A DNA stretch of 63,950 nucleotides from an uncultured Clostridium sp. (GCA_947575275.1 CANPMS010000008.1:1-63950); one strand, 5' to 3'; positions 15,658 to 25,384 are shown, counted from the first letter of the stretch. Notes: a model not told the origin generated them from the sequence alone. A program made the numbers and translations.

Positions 15658-17601
15658 ATGGTTTTAGAACGTATTAAAGCACCATGTGATATAAAAAAAT
15701 TAAGTCAGGAGGAAATTAAAACACTGGCAGTGGAAATCCGGCGTTTCCTGATTGAAAAAATCAGTGTAACCGGCGGTCATTTGGCGTCCAATCTGGGTGT
15801 AGTGGAGCTGACAATTGCCCTTTATCTGGCATTTGATCTGCCCAGAGACAAGGTAATCTGGGATGTGGGGCATCAGTCATACACTCACAAAATCCTTTCC
15901 GGGAGACGGGAGCTGTTTAATGAGCTGCGCCAGTATGGAGGCTTAAGCGGTTTCCCAAAGCGAAAGGAAAGTCCGTATGACTCTTTTGACACGGGACACA
16001 GTACCACTTCTATCTCTGCTGCCCTGGGTATGGCGCAGGGGCGTGATCTTTTAGGAGAAGATTATTCGGTGGTTGCAGTGATTGGAGACGGAGCCCTGAC
16101 TGGCGGAATGGCCTATGAAGCGTTAAATAATGCAGCGCATTTAAAAAGAAACCTGATTATTGTGCTGAATGATAACAATATGTCCATTTCTGAAAATGTG
16201 GGCGGAATGTCCAAATATTTAAGCTCAATCCGCTCCGGCACCGGCTACAACGAGCTGAAAAAGCAGGTTTCTTTTGCTCTGTCCAGCATCCCGGTGATTG
16301 GGGACGGACTGGTGGAAAAAATCAGCCGCACCAAGAACAGTATTAAGCAGCTGGTGATTCCCGGCATGTTGTTTGAGAATATGGGGATTACCTATCTGGG
16401 ACCGGTGGATGGGCACAATGTAAAGGAAATGGTTAAGATTTTCAGGGAGGCGCGGAAGCTCAATCATGCTGTTCTGGTGCATGTGCTGACAAAAAAGGGC
16501 AAGGGTTACGTGCCTGCGGAGAAGAATCCCGCCCGTTTCCACGGTGTGGATCCATTTGATATAAAGACAGGAAAATCTCTGAAAGAGAAGGTTTATCCCA
16601 GTTACACGGATGTGTTTTCAAAGGAGCTGTGCAGCCTGGCGGAGACGAATCCCCGGGTGGTTGCAGTGACTGCGGCGATGCCGGATGGCACTGGGCTTAA
16701 AGCATTCTCAAAGCGGTATCCGGAACGGTTTTTTGACGTGGGAATTGCGGAGCAGCATGCCGTCACCTCAGCGGCGGGCATGGCAGCGGCCGGATTAAAG
16801 CCGGTGGTTGCAGTTTATTCTTCCTTCCTGCAAAGGGGCTTTGACCAAATTCTTCACGATGTATGTATCCAAAATCTTCCGGTGGTGTTTGCCCTTGACC
16901 GGGCAGGGCTTGTGGGAAGCGACGGGGAGACGCACCAGGGAATCTTTGACTTGTCTTACCTTTCCTGTATCCCCAATATGAGTGTTCTGGCTCCGAAAAA
17001 TCTATGGGAACTTAAAAAGGATTTGGAATTTGCGATTCAGGAATACGAGGGACCGATTGCAATTCGTTATCCCAGGGGAGAGGCGTACCGAGGCCTGAAA
17101 GAATTTGACCAGCCGATTGAGTATGGGAAAGGTGAGTTGATTTTTCAGGGCAGTGAGATTGCGCTGCTGGCAGTGGGAAGCATGGTCAGCACGGCCGAGC
17201 ATGTCAGAAATAAATTGAAGGCGGAGGGCTTTCACTGCACCCTTGCCAACGGGCGTTTCATCAAGCCGATGGATTGCGAGCTGGTGGGAATGCTGGCACA
17301 GACGCACAAGCTTCTGGTAGTGCTGGAGGAGAATGTTATCCAGGGTGGTTATGGGCTTTCAGTGAAAGCGTATGTGCAGGAGCATTATCCGCAGGTGCGC
17401 GTGCTGAATGTAGGGCTGCCGGATACCTATGTGGAACATGGCAATGTGTCGCTCCTGCGCAAAAGTCTGTGGATAGACAGTGATTCTGTTATTCAATCCA
17501 TGAGAGCATTCTATCCCCCACTGGCGGAAAGCGGGCTGAAGTCTCCCGATGGGAAGGCGGATTTGGAAGTGGTTACCATAACAGAGGACAGCGGAGATTA
17601 A
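15658..17601 (+). CDS. dxs: 1-deoxy-D-xylulose-5-phosphate synthase
   Basis: 647 residues from ATG 15658 behind GGGGAGAG. The thiamine diphosphate motif GDGALTGG (about 143-150) is followed by NDNNMSISENVGG. The transketolase middle domain has FDVGIAEQHAVTSAAGMA, and the C-terminal domain LLVVLEENVIQGGYG. It joins pyruvate and glyceraldehyde 3-phosphate in the first step of the MEP isoprenoid pathway. It lies 23 bp after ispA and 4 bp before tlyA. Confidence 0.97.
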   Translation: MVLERIKAPCDIKKLSQEEIKTLAVEIRRFLIEKISVTGGHLASNLGVVELTIALYLAFDLPRDKVIWDVGHQSYTHKILSGRRELFNELRQYGGLSGFPKRKESPYDSFDTGHSTTSISAALGMAQGRDLLGEDYSVVAVIGDGALTGGMAYEALNNAAHLKRNLIIVLNDNNMSISENVGGMSKYLSSIRSGTGYNELKKQVSFALSSIPVIGDGLVEKISRTKNSIKQLVIPGMLFENMGITYLGPVDGHNVKEMVKIFREARKLNHAVLVHVLTKKGKGYVPAEKNPARFHGVDPFDIKTGKSLKEKVYPSYTDVFSKELCSLAETNPRVVAVTAAMPDGTGLKAFSKRYPERFFDVGIAEQHAVTSAAGMAAAGLKPVVAVYSSFLQRGFDQILHDVCIQNLPVVFALDRAGLVGSDGETHQGIFDLSYLSCIPNMSVLAPKNLWELKKDLEFAIQEYEGPIAIRYPRGEAYRGLKEFDQPIEYGKGELIFQGSEIALLAVGSMVSTAEHVRNKLKAEGFHCTLANGRFIKPMDCELVGMLAQTHKLLVVLEENVIQGGYGLSVKAYVQEHYPQVRVLNVGLPDTYVEHGNVSLLRKSLWIDSDSVIQSMRAFYPPLAESGLKSPDGKADLEVVTITEDSGD

Positions 17602-17605
17602 AGGG

Positions 17606-18445
17606 ATGAAAGAGAGACTGGATCTATTGCTGGTGAGCCGTGGACTGACAGCTTCCCGGGAGAAGGCGAAGGCGGTTATCATGTCCGGTATCGTTTATGT
17701 GGATGGTCAGAGGGAGGACAAGGCAGGCTCGATGTTTGAGGAGAATGCCAGGATTGAGATCCGCGGTGTCACCCTGAAATATGTGAGCCGGGGAGGCTTG
17801 AAGCTTGAAAAGGCTATCACCCATTTCGGCGTAAGGCCGAAAGGAAAAATCTGTATGGATGTGGGCTCCTCCACCGGCGGCTTTACCGACTGCATGCTGC
17901 AAAATGGAGCGGTGAAGGTATATGCAGTGGATGTGGGGCACGGACAGCTTGACTGGAAGCTGCGGAATGACTCCAGGGTAATCTGCATGGAGAAAACAAA
18001 TATCCGCTATGTGGCGCCAGATGACATTCCGGATAGGATAGAGCTTTGCTCGATAGACGTTTCCTTTATCTCCCTGACAAAGGTTTTGGGAGCGGTAAAG
18101 GCTCTTCTGGCCGGTGACGGGCAGGTGGTCTGCCTGATTAAGCCCCAGTTTGAGGCAGGCAGGGAGAAGGTTGGAAAGAAGGGCGTAGTCCGGGAGAAGA
18201 GTACCCATCTGGAAGTGATTGAAAAGGTGATGGAGTTTTCCTTAGGACTGGGATTTGAAATTCTGAATCTGGAGTATTCGCCGATTAAAGGACCTGAGGG
18301 AAATATTGAGTATCTTTTGTATCTTCAAAACCATCAGGATGGGGGATATGACTTGAAATCCGGGGTGGATGCCGCAGCGGTGGTGGAGGAAGCGCACAGC
18401 TTCCTGCAGACGCAGGCTGTGGGAGAGGAGCGGACGGAAAAATGA
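17606..18445 (+). CDS. tlyA: TlyA family rRNA methyltransferase / hemolysin-like protein
   Basis: 279 residues from ATG 17606 (TTAAAGGG upstream). An N-terminal S4 RNA-binding domain (MKERLDLLLVSRGLTASREK) is followed by an FtsJ-like methyltransferase fold with SAM motif DVGSSTGGFTDCML (85-98) and a LIKPQFEAGREKVGKKGVV segment. Mycobacterial TlyA methylates ribose in 16S and 23S rRNA; Bacillus YqxC has the same place between dxs and the arginine repressor. The stop overlaps nadK by 4 bp. Confidence 0.93.
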   Translation: MKERLDLLLVSRGLTASREKAKAVIMSGIVYVDGQREDKAGSMFEENARIEIRGVTLKYVSRGGLKLEKAITHFGVRPKGKICMDVGSSTGGFTDCMLQNGAVKVYAVDVGHGQLDWKLRNDSRVICMEKTNIRYVAPDDIPDRIELCSIDVSFISLTKVLGAVKALLAGDGQVVCLIKPQFEAGREKVGKKGVVREKSTHLEVIEKVMEFSLGLGFEILNLEYSPIKGPEGNIEYLLYLQNHQDGGYDLKSGVDAAAVVEEAHSFLQTQAVGEERTEK

Positions 18446-19287
18446 AGCATTTTTATCTGATAGCTAATTCATCAAAGACCGGCGCGGTGGAGACTGCGGT
18501 GGAGATTAGCGCCTACCTGAAAGCGCGGGGAGCAGTCTGCGACAGTTATGCAGGACAGTGTGAAAAAGATCATGGATACACGAATACAGATTATGTTCCG
18601 CCGGATACGGAATGTGTTATTACTCTGGGAGGTGACGGAACACTGATTCAGGCAGCCCGGGATTTGGTGGATCTGCAGCTTCCGATCATTGGTGTAAATC
18701 TGGGGAATTTGGGATATTTAACCCAGGTTGCACACGGGGAATCCATAGCTCCCATGCTGGATGCGCTTTTGGAGAACCGGTTTACGCTGGAAAAGCGCAT
18801 GATGCTGGAGGGAACTGTCTTAGGGAGAGACGGAGTCAACGGCGGGCTTGCGTTGAATGATATTGTGCTGACCCGGAAGGATGTGCTTCAGATGCTGAAA
18901 TTCCAGGTGTTTTTAAATGGAGTGTTTTTTAATGAGTACATGGCAGATGGCATGATTGCCGCCACACCCACAGGCTCAACTGCGTACAATCTCTCTGCGG
19001 GCGGGCCTATTGTGGCTCCAGGTGCAGAGCTGATGCTTTTGACCCCGATCTGCCCCCATTCCTTAAATTCCAGAAGTATTATTCTCTCACCGGAGGACTG
19101 TATTACAATCCGAATGGCAGGTACTGAGGAACAGCAAGAGACGGTGGTGCTGGATGGGGATAAAGTAATAACCATTCGCCACGGAGATATATTGGAAATC
19201 AAACGGGCGAAGAACTGTACCACACTGATTCAATTAAATGATATATCGTTTCTTGAGAATATAAGGAAAAAGATGGACAGGATTTAG
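18442..19287 (+). CDS. nadK: NAD kinase
   Basis: 281 residues, ATG 18442 within the tlyA stop. The family signature TLGGDGTLIQAA (about 61-72) is followed by NLGNLGYLTQV and GSTAYNLSAGGPIV. The enzyme phosphorylates NAD to NADP. In many Clostridia nadK lies here between tlyA and argR, whereas Bacillus subtilis has its NAD kinase genes elsewhere. Confidence 0.96.
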   Translation: MKHFYLIANSSKTGAVETAVEISAYLKARGAVCDSYAGQCEKDHGYTNTDYVPPDTECVITLGGDGTLIQAARDLVDLQLPIIGVNLGNLGYLTQVAHGESIAPMLDALLENRFTLEKRMMLEGTVLGRDGVNGGLALNDIVLTRKDVLQMLKFQVFLNGVFFNEYMADGMIAATPTGSTAYNLSAGGPIVAPGAELMLLTPICPHSLNSRSIILSPEDCITIRMAGTEEQQETVVLDGDKVITIRHGDILEIKRAKNCTTLIQLNDISFLENIRKKMDRI

Positions 19288-19303
19288 ATTCAGGAGGAAG
19301 CAG

Positions 19304-19753
19304 ATGAAGCTGGAACGGCACAGCAAAATTGTGGAATTGATTGGAAAGTATGAGATTGAGACTCAGGAGGAGCTGGCGGAACGCTTGAAGGCATCAGGGT
19401 TTCAGGTAACCCAGGCCACGGTGTCCCGCGACATCAGGGAGTTGAAACTTACGAAAGTTCAGTCGGAGAGCGGGCGGCAGCGTTATATGATTATGCAAAG
19501 TCAGAATACCCTCAGTGACAAGTATATCCGCATTTTGAAGGACGGCTATGTGTCCATGGATATGGCACAGAATATTCTTGTGATTAAGACTGTGTCCGGT
19601 ATGGCGATGGCGGTTGCCGCGGCGCTTGACGCAATCCATTTCCATGAAATTGTGGGCTGTATTGCCGGAGATGACACGATTATGTGTGCAGTGCGCAGCG
19701 TAGACGACACCATTCTTGTGATGGATAAGATGAAAAAGATGATGGCAGAATAG
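19304..19753 (+). CDS. argR: Arginine repressor
   Basis: 149 residues from ATG 19304 behind CAGGAGGAAGCAG. The N-terminal winged helix-turn-helix has ERLKASGFQVTQATVSRDIR. The C-terminal arginine-binding and hexamer domain has VGCIAGDDTIMCAV. It senses arginine and represses biosynthesis or activates catabolism. No arginine genes are in this window; the position next to recN is the conserved Firmicutes one. Confidence 0.96.
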   Translation: MKLERHSKIVELIGKYEIETQEELAERLKASGFQVTQATVSRDIRELKLTKVQSESGRQRYMIMQSQNTLSDKYIRILKDGYVSMDMAQNILVIKTVSGMAMAVAAALDAIHFHEIVGCIAGDDTIMCAVRSVDDTILVMDKMKKMMAE

Positions 19754-19764
19754 GGGGAGAAAGC

Positions 19765-21423
19765 ATGCTGTTGGAATTACATGTGAAAAATCTGGCATTA
19801 ATTGAGGCAGCAGATGTGGAGTTTGACGAGGGTTTAAACATCCTCACAGGTGAGACCGGCGCCGGAAAATCTATTATTATCGGATCTGTGAACCTGGCGC
19901 TTGGTCAGAAGGCATCAAAGGATATGATTCGCAGCGGGGCGGAATCCGCCTATGTGGAGCTGGTGTTTGCGGTGGAGGAGGAAAAGAGGGAGGCTCTTGC
20001 AGCTCTTGACGTATATCCAGATGAGGGAGGAATCCTGATTGTCAGCCGGAGAATCCAGGCGGCGCGCAGTGTAATTAAAATTAATGATGAGACTGTGACG
20101 GCTGCGAAGCTCAGGGCAGTGACCGCGCTCTTAATTGATATTCACGGACAGCATGAACATCAGTCCCTTCTGCATGCTTCAAAACATCTGGAAATTCTCG
20201 ACACCTACGGCAGAGCCTTGATTGGTGATTTAAAACAGCAGACGGCAAAGGCATACCGGGAGTACCATTCACTCAGGGAAGAGCTGGAGCGTATGAGCAA
20301 AGACGAGGAGAGCCGCAGGCGGGAAGTGGATTTTCTGCGGTTTGAGGTGGAGGAAATTGAAAGTGCAGCGTTGAAAGAGGGCGAGGAGGAGGAACTTACC
20401 GGGAAACATCGCAGATACTCCAATGGCAGGCGTATTATGGACAGTTTGTCGGCGGCGTATGAGGCAGTAAACTCTGACAATATAGGCCATGCGCTCCATA
20501 TGGTGGGCGAGGTGGCGGCTTTTGATGACAGTCTGCGCTCAATTCAGGATCAGCTCTATGACGCAGAGTCAATTTTAAGTGATGTCCATCATGCGATTGG
20601 AGATTATCTTAAGGATATGGAGTTTGACCAGGAGGAACTGTACCAGATTGAGTCCCGTCTTGATGTGATTCACAATTTGCAGGCAAAATACGGAAGGAAT
20701 GCAGAACAGATTTTTGCAGCTTTGGAGGAAAAGAAAGAACGGCTTGAACGGCTGGTGCATTTTGATGAATACCGGGAGGAAACGGAGAAAAACTATAAAA
20801 GAGCGGAAGAACGGCTGAATATTCTCTGCTCAAAGCTTTCAGGGCAAAGGCAGAAGGCTGCAAAGACACTGACAAAACAAATTCGAGAGGGGCTGGTTGA
20901 CCTGAATTTCCTTGATGTAAGGTTTTCCATGGAATTCAGGCAGCTTTCCCATTATACAGCCAATGGATATGATGAAGCGGAATTTCTGATTGCTACGAAT
21001 CCGGGAGAACCGGAGCGCGCCTTAGGACTTGTGGCATCGGGGGGCGAGCTGTCCAGAGTTATGCTGGCAATCAAGACAGTGCTGGCGGACGGTGATGATA
21101 TTCCGACATTGATTTTTGATGAGATCGATACGGGAATCAGTGGCAGGACTGCACAGAAGGTATCAGAAAAGCTGTCCATCATTTCAAAAAATCACCAGGT
21201 TATCTGTATTACCCATCTGCCCCAGATTGCGGCTATGGCAGACTGTCATTATGAAATTGAAAAATCTGCTGGCAGCGGGATTACAAAGACGCAGATTAAC
21301 CGGTTGTCAGGTGAGGGAATGATATTGGAGCTGGCAAGGCTGTTGGGCGGCGCCGAAATTACGGACGCGGTGCTTGAGAATGCCAGAGAGATGAAAAAGC
21401 TGGCTTGGGGGACCAAAAACTGA
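19765..21423 (+). CDS. recN: DNA repair protein RecN
   Basis: 552 residues from ATG 19765 (GGGGGAG upstream). It is an SMC-like ATPase: Walker A LTGETGAGKSIIIG (about 27-40), long coiled coils in the middle, ABC signature VASGGELSRVMLA and Walker B TLIFDEIDTGISG near the C-terminus. It acts early in double-strand break repair. A hairpin terminator follows 50 bp after the stop. Confidence 0.97.
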   Translation: MLLELHVKNLALIEAADVEFDEGLNILTGETGAGKSIIIGSVNLALGQKASKDMIRSGAESAYVELVFAVEEEKREALAALDVYPDEGGILIVSRRIQAARSVIKINDETVTAAKLRAVTALLIDIHGQHEHQSLLHASKHLEILDTYGRALIGDLKQQTAKAYREYHSLREELERMSKDEESRRREVDFLRFEVEEIESAALKEGEEEELTGKHRRYSNGRRIMDSLSAAYEAVNSDNIGHALHMVGEVAAFDDSLRSIQDQLYDAESILSDVHHAIGDYLKDMEFDQEELYQIESRLDVIHNLQAKYGRNAEQIFAALEEKKERLERLVHFDEYREETEKNYKRAEERLNILCSKLSGQRQKAAKTLTKQIREGLVDLNFLDVRFSMEFRQLSHYTANGYDEAEFLIATNPGEPERALGLVASGGELSRVMLAIKTVLADGDDIPTLIFDEIDTGISGRTAQKVSEKLSIISKNHQVICITHLPQIAAMADCHYEIEKSAGSGITKTQINRLSGEGMILELARLLGGAEITDAVLENAREMKKLAWGTKN

Positions 21424-21462
21424 CAACTAAAAACTGACAGTGTGGATTCTTGCTGTTGCACA

Positions 21463-21469
21463 CATACTA
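21463..21469 (+). promoter_or_regulatory. Sigma-G-like -10 element before spoIVB
   Basis: CATACTA (21463-21469) equals the sigma-G/F -10 consensus. The -35 region about 17 bp upstream (TGTGGA) fits TGAATA poorly. It lies just before the recN terminator, so a start near 21476 would fall inside the left arm of that hairpin. spoIVB is a forespore gene in Bacillus. Confidence 0.4.
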
Positions 21470-21471
21470 GG

Positions 21472-21505
21472 AAGGAGCTTAAGGTAAGCTCCTTTTTCTT
21501 TTTTG
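21472..21505 (+). terminator. Intrinsic terminator after recN
   Basis: GGAGCTTA (21474-21481), loop AGG, TAAGCTCC (21485-21492), then TTTTTCTTTTTT. This ends the housekeeping transcript before the sporulation genes. Confidence 0.9.
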
Positions 21506-21575
21506 AATTGGAGAGCGGGCGGCGGTGTATGGAAGCATTGCCGCCATTGGTGGAAATTAAGAGGAGGTGTGTGTG

Positions 21576-22853
21576 ATGATAGGGAGAAAAACGTTTCGCA
21601 GGTATCTGCTCTGGACCTTCTGGGTAAGCCTTTTGTTTACTGTCGGGTTTATCTGGTATTACATGGAACGAAGAATTCCCGACCGGATTAGCATCGTGGC
21701 GGACAAAGAAGAAACACTGGACTTAAAACTTCCCTTTGATGTGACATTATTAAGTGAGAGTGAAGAGGTGGTGCTGGGAAATTCATCCAATATCCCATCT
21801 GATGAGATCCGCCTGAAAATGGATGAACCACTGTCACTTTACGGGAAAAATCATGGAAGCTATCAGGTAGACTTAAAGCTGTTTGGAAAGATACGATTTA
21901 AGGAAATCCAGGTGGATGTGGTGGATCCCAGATATGCTGTTCCCTGTGGTCTTCCGGTAGGAATTTACTTAAAATCAAAGGGTGTTATGGTGATCGGTAC
22001 CGGGCGTATTATCAATGAGTCGGGCGAGGAGGTGGAGCCGGCATATGGCATTCTGGAGTCCGGCGACTATATTGAGGCGTTAAATGGAGAACCGCTGACA
22101 AGCAAGGAGGCGCTGATCACAAAGTTGAATCATATTGGTGACAGCGAGGCGCTGCTTCGTGTCCGCCGGGAGGGGGAGAAGTTTGAGGTACGCTTAAATC
22201 CGGTGAGGGCTGAGGACGGAAGCTATAAACTGGGTGCATGGGTCCGGGATGATACACAGGGAATCGGCACTCTGACCTATATCGACTCAAACGGCAATTT
22301 TGGCGCCCTGGGTCATGGAATCAGCGACAGCGATACCGGGCAGGTAGTGGAGATTGAGGAAGGGGCTCTTTACGAGACCGAGATTCTGGGAATTGAGAAG
22401 GGAACCGTGGGAAATCCAGGGGTAATGGCAGGCGTCATTTACTATGGACCTGGCTCCAGACTTGGTTCTGTGGAGGCAAATACGGAAAATGGTATTTTTG
22501 GGAAAGCGGATGCCAGGATAAGCGAGTCCCTGAATCTTGAACCGGTGGAGATAGGGTATCGGCAGGATGTAAAAAAGGGGCAGGCATGGATTCGCAGCGA
22601 TGTGTCAGGCGAGCTTAAGGACTATGAGATTGAAATACAGAGAGTGGACTATAATCCAATCCAGGTTAATAAGAGTCTGGTGCTGCGAGTAGTAGATCAG
22701 GAGCTCTTAAACCTGACCGGAGGAATTGTACAAGGAATGTCAGGGAGTCCGATTCTCCAGGATGGAAAGCTGGTAGGTGCGGTAACGCATGTATTTGTTC
22801 AGGACTCCACGAGAGGTTATGGGATTTTTGTGGAAGACATGCTCCGGCACTGA
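21576..22853 (+). CDS. spoIVB: SpoIVB peptidase (S55 family)
   Basis: The start is ATG 21576 because GAGGAGG (21561-21567) then has an 8-bp gap; a GTG at 21567 would overlap it. The 425 residues have an N-terminal membrane anchor (LLWTFWVSLLFTVGFIWYY), a PDZ domain near 130-210 (GILESGDYIEALNGEPL), and a serine protease domain with GALGHGISDSD (His) and VQGMSGSPIL (Ser). SpoIVB is secreted from the forespore and triggers cleavage of SpoIVFA, leading to pro-sigma-K activation. It sits directly before spo0A, as in Bacillus. Confidence 0.96.
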   Translation: MIGRKTFRRYLLWTFWVSLLFTVGFIWYYMERRIPDRISIVADKEETLDLKLPFDVTLLSESEEVVLGNSSNIPSDEIRLKMDEPLSLYGKNHGSYQVDLKLFGKIRFKEIQVDVVDPRYAVPCGLPVGIYLKSKGVMVIGTGRIINESGEEVEPAYGILESGDYIEALNGEPLTSKEALITKLNHIGDSEALLRVRREGEKFEVRLNPVRAEDGSYKLGAWVRDDTQGIGTLTYIDSNGNFGALGHGISDSDTGQVVEIEEGALYETEILGIEKGTVGNPGVMAGVIYYGPGSRLGSVEANTENGIFGKADARISESLNLEPVEIGYRQDVKKGQAWIRSDVSGELKDYEIEIQRVDYNPIQVNKSLVLRVVDQELLNLTGGIVQGMSGSPILQDGKLVGAVTHVFVQDSTRGYGIFVEDMLRH

Positions 22854-22866
22854 AGCCGGGGCATGT
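22837..22866 (+). terminator. Hairpin at the spoIVB end
   Basis: ACATGCTCCGGC (22837-22848) pairs with GCCGGGGCATGT (22855-22866) with one G-T pair; the stop codon lies in the loop. The T-run (CCTGTTTTTT) comes 8 bp later, so this is a plausible but not classic terminator. Confidence 0.55.
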
Positions 22867-22907
22867 TATAAAACCTGTTTTTTCGCGTTATATAAAAAAG
22901 AAGATGT

Positions 22908-22916
22908 TTTGTCGAA
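22908..22916 (+). promoter_or_regulatory. Perfect 0A box (Spo0A-binding site) upstream of spo0A
   Basis: TTTGTCGAA matches the 0A box consensus TTTGTCRAA at all nine positions. It is centred near -59 relative to the predicted start of the sigma-A promoter that follows, a place suited to autoregulation. Confidence 0.75.
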
Positions 22917-22934
22917 ACTTGCGATTGAATCTCG

Positions 22935-22964
22935 TTGCATATGGACAAAGTAAGAGGCTATAAT
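22935..22964 (+). promoter_or_regulatory. Sigma-A-type promoter of spo0A
   Basis: TTGCAT (22935-22940) and a consensus TATAAT (22959-22964) with an 18-bp spacer, 36 bp before the spo0A start codon. GAAT at 22927-22930 could be part of a sigma-H -10, but the matching -35 is too far away for a call. Confidence 0.6.
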
Positions 22965-23000
22965 ACAATTTACAACAAGGAAAAACAGGAGGATTGGAGA

Positions 23001-23807
23001 ATGGCAGATTTAAATGTTGCGATTGCAGAAGATAACCCACAGATGCTGAATCTGTTGAATAATATGGTTGAGGAGGAAGAGGGGTTCTGCGTTGTTGGAA
23101 AGGCTGACAATGGTGAGGATGCCTACCATATGATTATGCAGACAAACCCTGATATTGTCCTGATGGACGTGATTATGCCAAAGCTGGATGGAATCTCCGT
23201 TATGGAAAAGGTAAAGAAGGAACGTGCGGGAAAGCCGGTTCCGTCCTTTATTATGGTAACAGCGGCAGGAAACGATACGATGACTGCGGACGCGTTCCAG
23301 TTCGGCGCCAGCTACTACATTATGAAGCCCTTTAACCGCGAAGTGGTTATGGACAAGATTCGTCTTGTGTCCCGCGGTGTCACGCAGCCGAGAGGAAATG
23401 ATAATATGAAGCGCGTTGCCGCGTATTTGGACAAGACTGAGTACATACGCCAGAATTTGGAAAATGATGTGACCCGCCTTCTCCATGAAATCGGGATTCC
23501 AGCCCATATCAAAGGCTATCAGTACCTGAGGGACGCCATTGCAATTTCTGTTGAGGAAGAGGACATGCTGGTGTCAGTAACAAAGGTTTTGTATCCAACT
23601 ATCGCGAAAAAACATAATACCACTTCAAGCCGTGTGGAGCGTGCAATCCGGCATGCGATTGAGGTAGCCTGGGGCAGAGGAAGACTGGATACCATTCATG
23701 AGCTTTTTGGCTATACAATCAACAATGGAAAGGGGAAGCCTACCAACTCAGAATTTATCGCTCTGGTGTCTGATAAAATCCGGTTGGATTACAAGCGTAT
23801 ATCCTGA
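23001..23807 (+). CDS. spo0A: Sporulation master regulator Spo0A
   Basis: The start is ATG 23001 with ACAGGAGGATT before it; the upstream ATG at 22935 overlaps the promoter. The protein has 268 residues. The receiver domain carries IAEDN, phospho-acceptor Asp56 in [14 protein letters not shown], and the switch T in VTAAG plus K in MKPFN. The C-terminal DNA-binding domain contains [20 protein letters not shown], the recognition helix of the sporulation family. Phosphorylated Spo0A starts sporulation. Preceded by a perfect 0A box, so likely self-regulated. Confidence 0.98.
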   Translation: MADLNVAIAEDNPQMLNLLNNMVEEEEGFCVVGKADNGEDAYHMIMQTNPDIVLMDVIMPKLDGISVMEKVKKERAGKPVPSFIMVTAAGNDTMTADAFQFGASYYIMKPFNREVVMDKIRLVSRGVTQPRGNDNMKRVAAYLDKTEYIRQNLENDVTRLLHEIGIPAHIKGYQYLRDAIAISVEEEDMLVSVTKVLYPTIAKKHNTTSSRVERAIRHAIEVAWGRGRLDTIHELFGYTINNGKGKPTNSEFIALVSDKIRLDYKRIS

Positions 23808-23938
23808 TTACCCGTTGCTGGTGCCACAGACTTTTTCATCTTTTCCAAAGATTTTGCTTTCTAAACCGTGATAAATATTGTATACTAATACATAAGACAG
23901 TCTGACTGGCGTAGACTGGTATTAGAGGAGGGATTACG

Positions 23939-25384
23939 ATGAAAAAAATTCTGTTTGCAGCATCTGAGGCTGTGCCGTTTGTTAAGACCGGCGGGCTTGC
24001 GGATGTGGTGGGTTCCCTGCCTAAGCGTTTTGATAAAGAGTATTTTGATGTGCGCGTAATGATACCTAAATATTTGTGTATTCCGGAAAAGTGGCGCAAT
24101 GACATGAAGTATGTGAACCACTTTTATATGGATTATTTGGGACAAAGCCGGTATGTGGGGATTCTGGAGTATATTTACGATGGGATTACCTTCTATTTTA
24201 TCGACAATGAAGCTTATTTTAACGGAGCAAAGCCCTATGGGGACTGGTTTTATGACCTGGAGAAGTTTTCCTTCTTCTGCAATGCGGCGCTGTCTGCGCT
24301 TCCGGTTATTGGTTTTCAGCCTGATGTGATCCACTGTCATGACTGGCAGACCGGGCTGATTCCGGTTTATTTAAAGGATCGTTTCCGCGGCGGAGAATTC
24401 TTTGCCCCAATCAAGTCAGTGATGACGATCCACAATTTAAAATTCCAGGGCGTTTGGGACGTGAAAACCATTCAGAGGTTTTCCATGCTGCCGGACTATT
24501 ATTTTACGCCGGATAAGCTGGAAGCGTATAAGGATGGCAATATGTTAAAAGGCGGTATTGTGTTTGCCGATGCGATTACCACCGTGAGCCAGACCTATGC
24601 GGAGGAGATCAAGATGCCGTTCTATGGTGAGGGACTGGATGGGCTTATGCGCGCCAGAACAAACGATCTTCGTGGAATTGTAAATGGAATCGATTATGAT
24701 GCGTTTAATCCTGAGACGGATCCGTATATTGTTCAGAATTATAATGCAAAGAATTTCCGTAAGGAAAAATCAAAGAATAAGCGTGCTCTTCAGGAAGAAT
24801 TAGGGCTTCCGGTGGACGAGAAAAAATTTATGGTGGGTATCGTATCCCGTCTGACCGACCAGAAGGGGCTGGATTTAATTCAGGGCGTGATAGATGAGCT
24901 CTGTTCCGATGATATGCAGTTGGTAGTGCTGGGAACCGGAGATGAGAAGTATGAAAATATGTTTCGTCATTACGACTGGAAGTATCAGAACCGGGTGTCG
25001 GCCCAGATTTACTATTCCGAAGATCTGTCCCACAGGATTTATGCGGCGTGCGATGGGTTTCTGATGCCGTCCCTGTTTGAGCCATGCGGCTTAAGTCAGC
25101 TTATATCACTGCGGTATGGTACCGTTCCGATTGTGCGTGAGACCGGTGGTTTGAGGGATACAGTGGAGCCGTACAACGAATATGAAAGCCGCGGGACGGG
25201 ATTTTCATTTGCAAACTATAACGCCCATGAAATGCTTGATACAGTTCGTTATGCCAAGTATGTGTACTATGAGAAGAAGCGGGAGTGGAACAAAATTATC
25301 GATCGGGCTATGGCTAAGGATTTTTCCTGGAATACTTCTGCGATGAAGTACCAGGAGCTGTATGACTGGCTGATTGGATATTAA
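23939..25384 (+). CDS. glgA: Glycogen synthase (ADP-glucose type)
   Basis: 481 residues from ATG 23939 behind GAGGAGG. The N-terminal KTGGLADVVGSLPK motif binds ADP-glucose. The GT5 glycosyltransferase continues with VIHCHDWQTGLIPVYL, GIVNGIDYDAFNPETDP, VGIVSRLTDQKGLDLI and PSLFEPCGLSQLISLRYG. It extends alpha-1,4-glucan chains, so the cell probably stores glycogen. No other glg gene is adjacent. A possible -10 (TATACT, 23881-23886) and a 6-bp inverted repeat (CAGTCT/AGACTG, 23898-23918) lie in the upstream region. Confidence 0.97.
   Translation: MKKILFAASEAVPFVKTGGLADVVGSLPKRFDKEYFDVRVMIPKYLCIPEKWRNDMKYVNHFYMDYLGQSRYVGILEYIYDGITFYFIDNEAYFNGAKPYGDWFYDLEKFSFFCNAALSALPVIGFQPDVIHCHDWQTGLIPVYLKDRFRGGEFFAPIKSVMTIHNLKFQGVWDVKTIQRFSMLPDYYFTPDKLEAYKDGNMLKGGIVFADAITTVSQTYAEEIKMPFYGEGLDGLMRARTNDLRGIVNGIDYDAFNPETDPYIVQNYNAKNFRKEKSKNKRALQEELGLPVDEKKFMVGIVSRLTDQKGLDLIQGVIDELCSDDMQLVVLGTGDEKYENMFRHYDWKYQNRVSAQIYYSEDLSHRIYAACDGFLMPSLFEPCGLSQLISLRYGTVPIVRETGGLRDTVEPYNEYESRGTGFSFANYNAHEMLDTVRYAKYVYYEKKREWNKIIDRAMAKDFSWNTSAMKYQELYDWLIGY

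Noticed and set aside
17624..18208. 194-codon frame on the minus strand opposite tlyA
   Set aside because: Shadow of a recognised gene without start signals.
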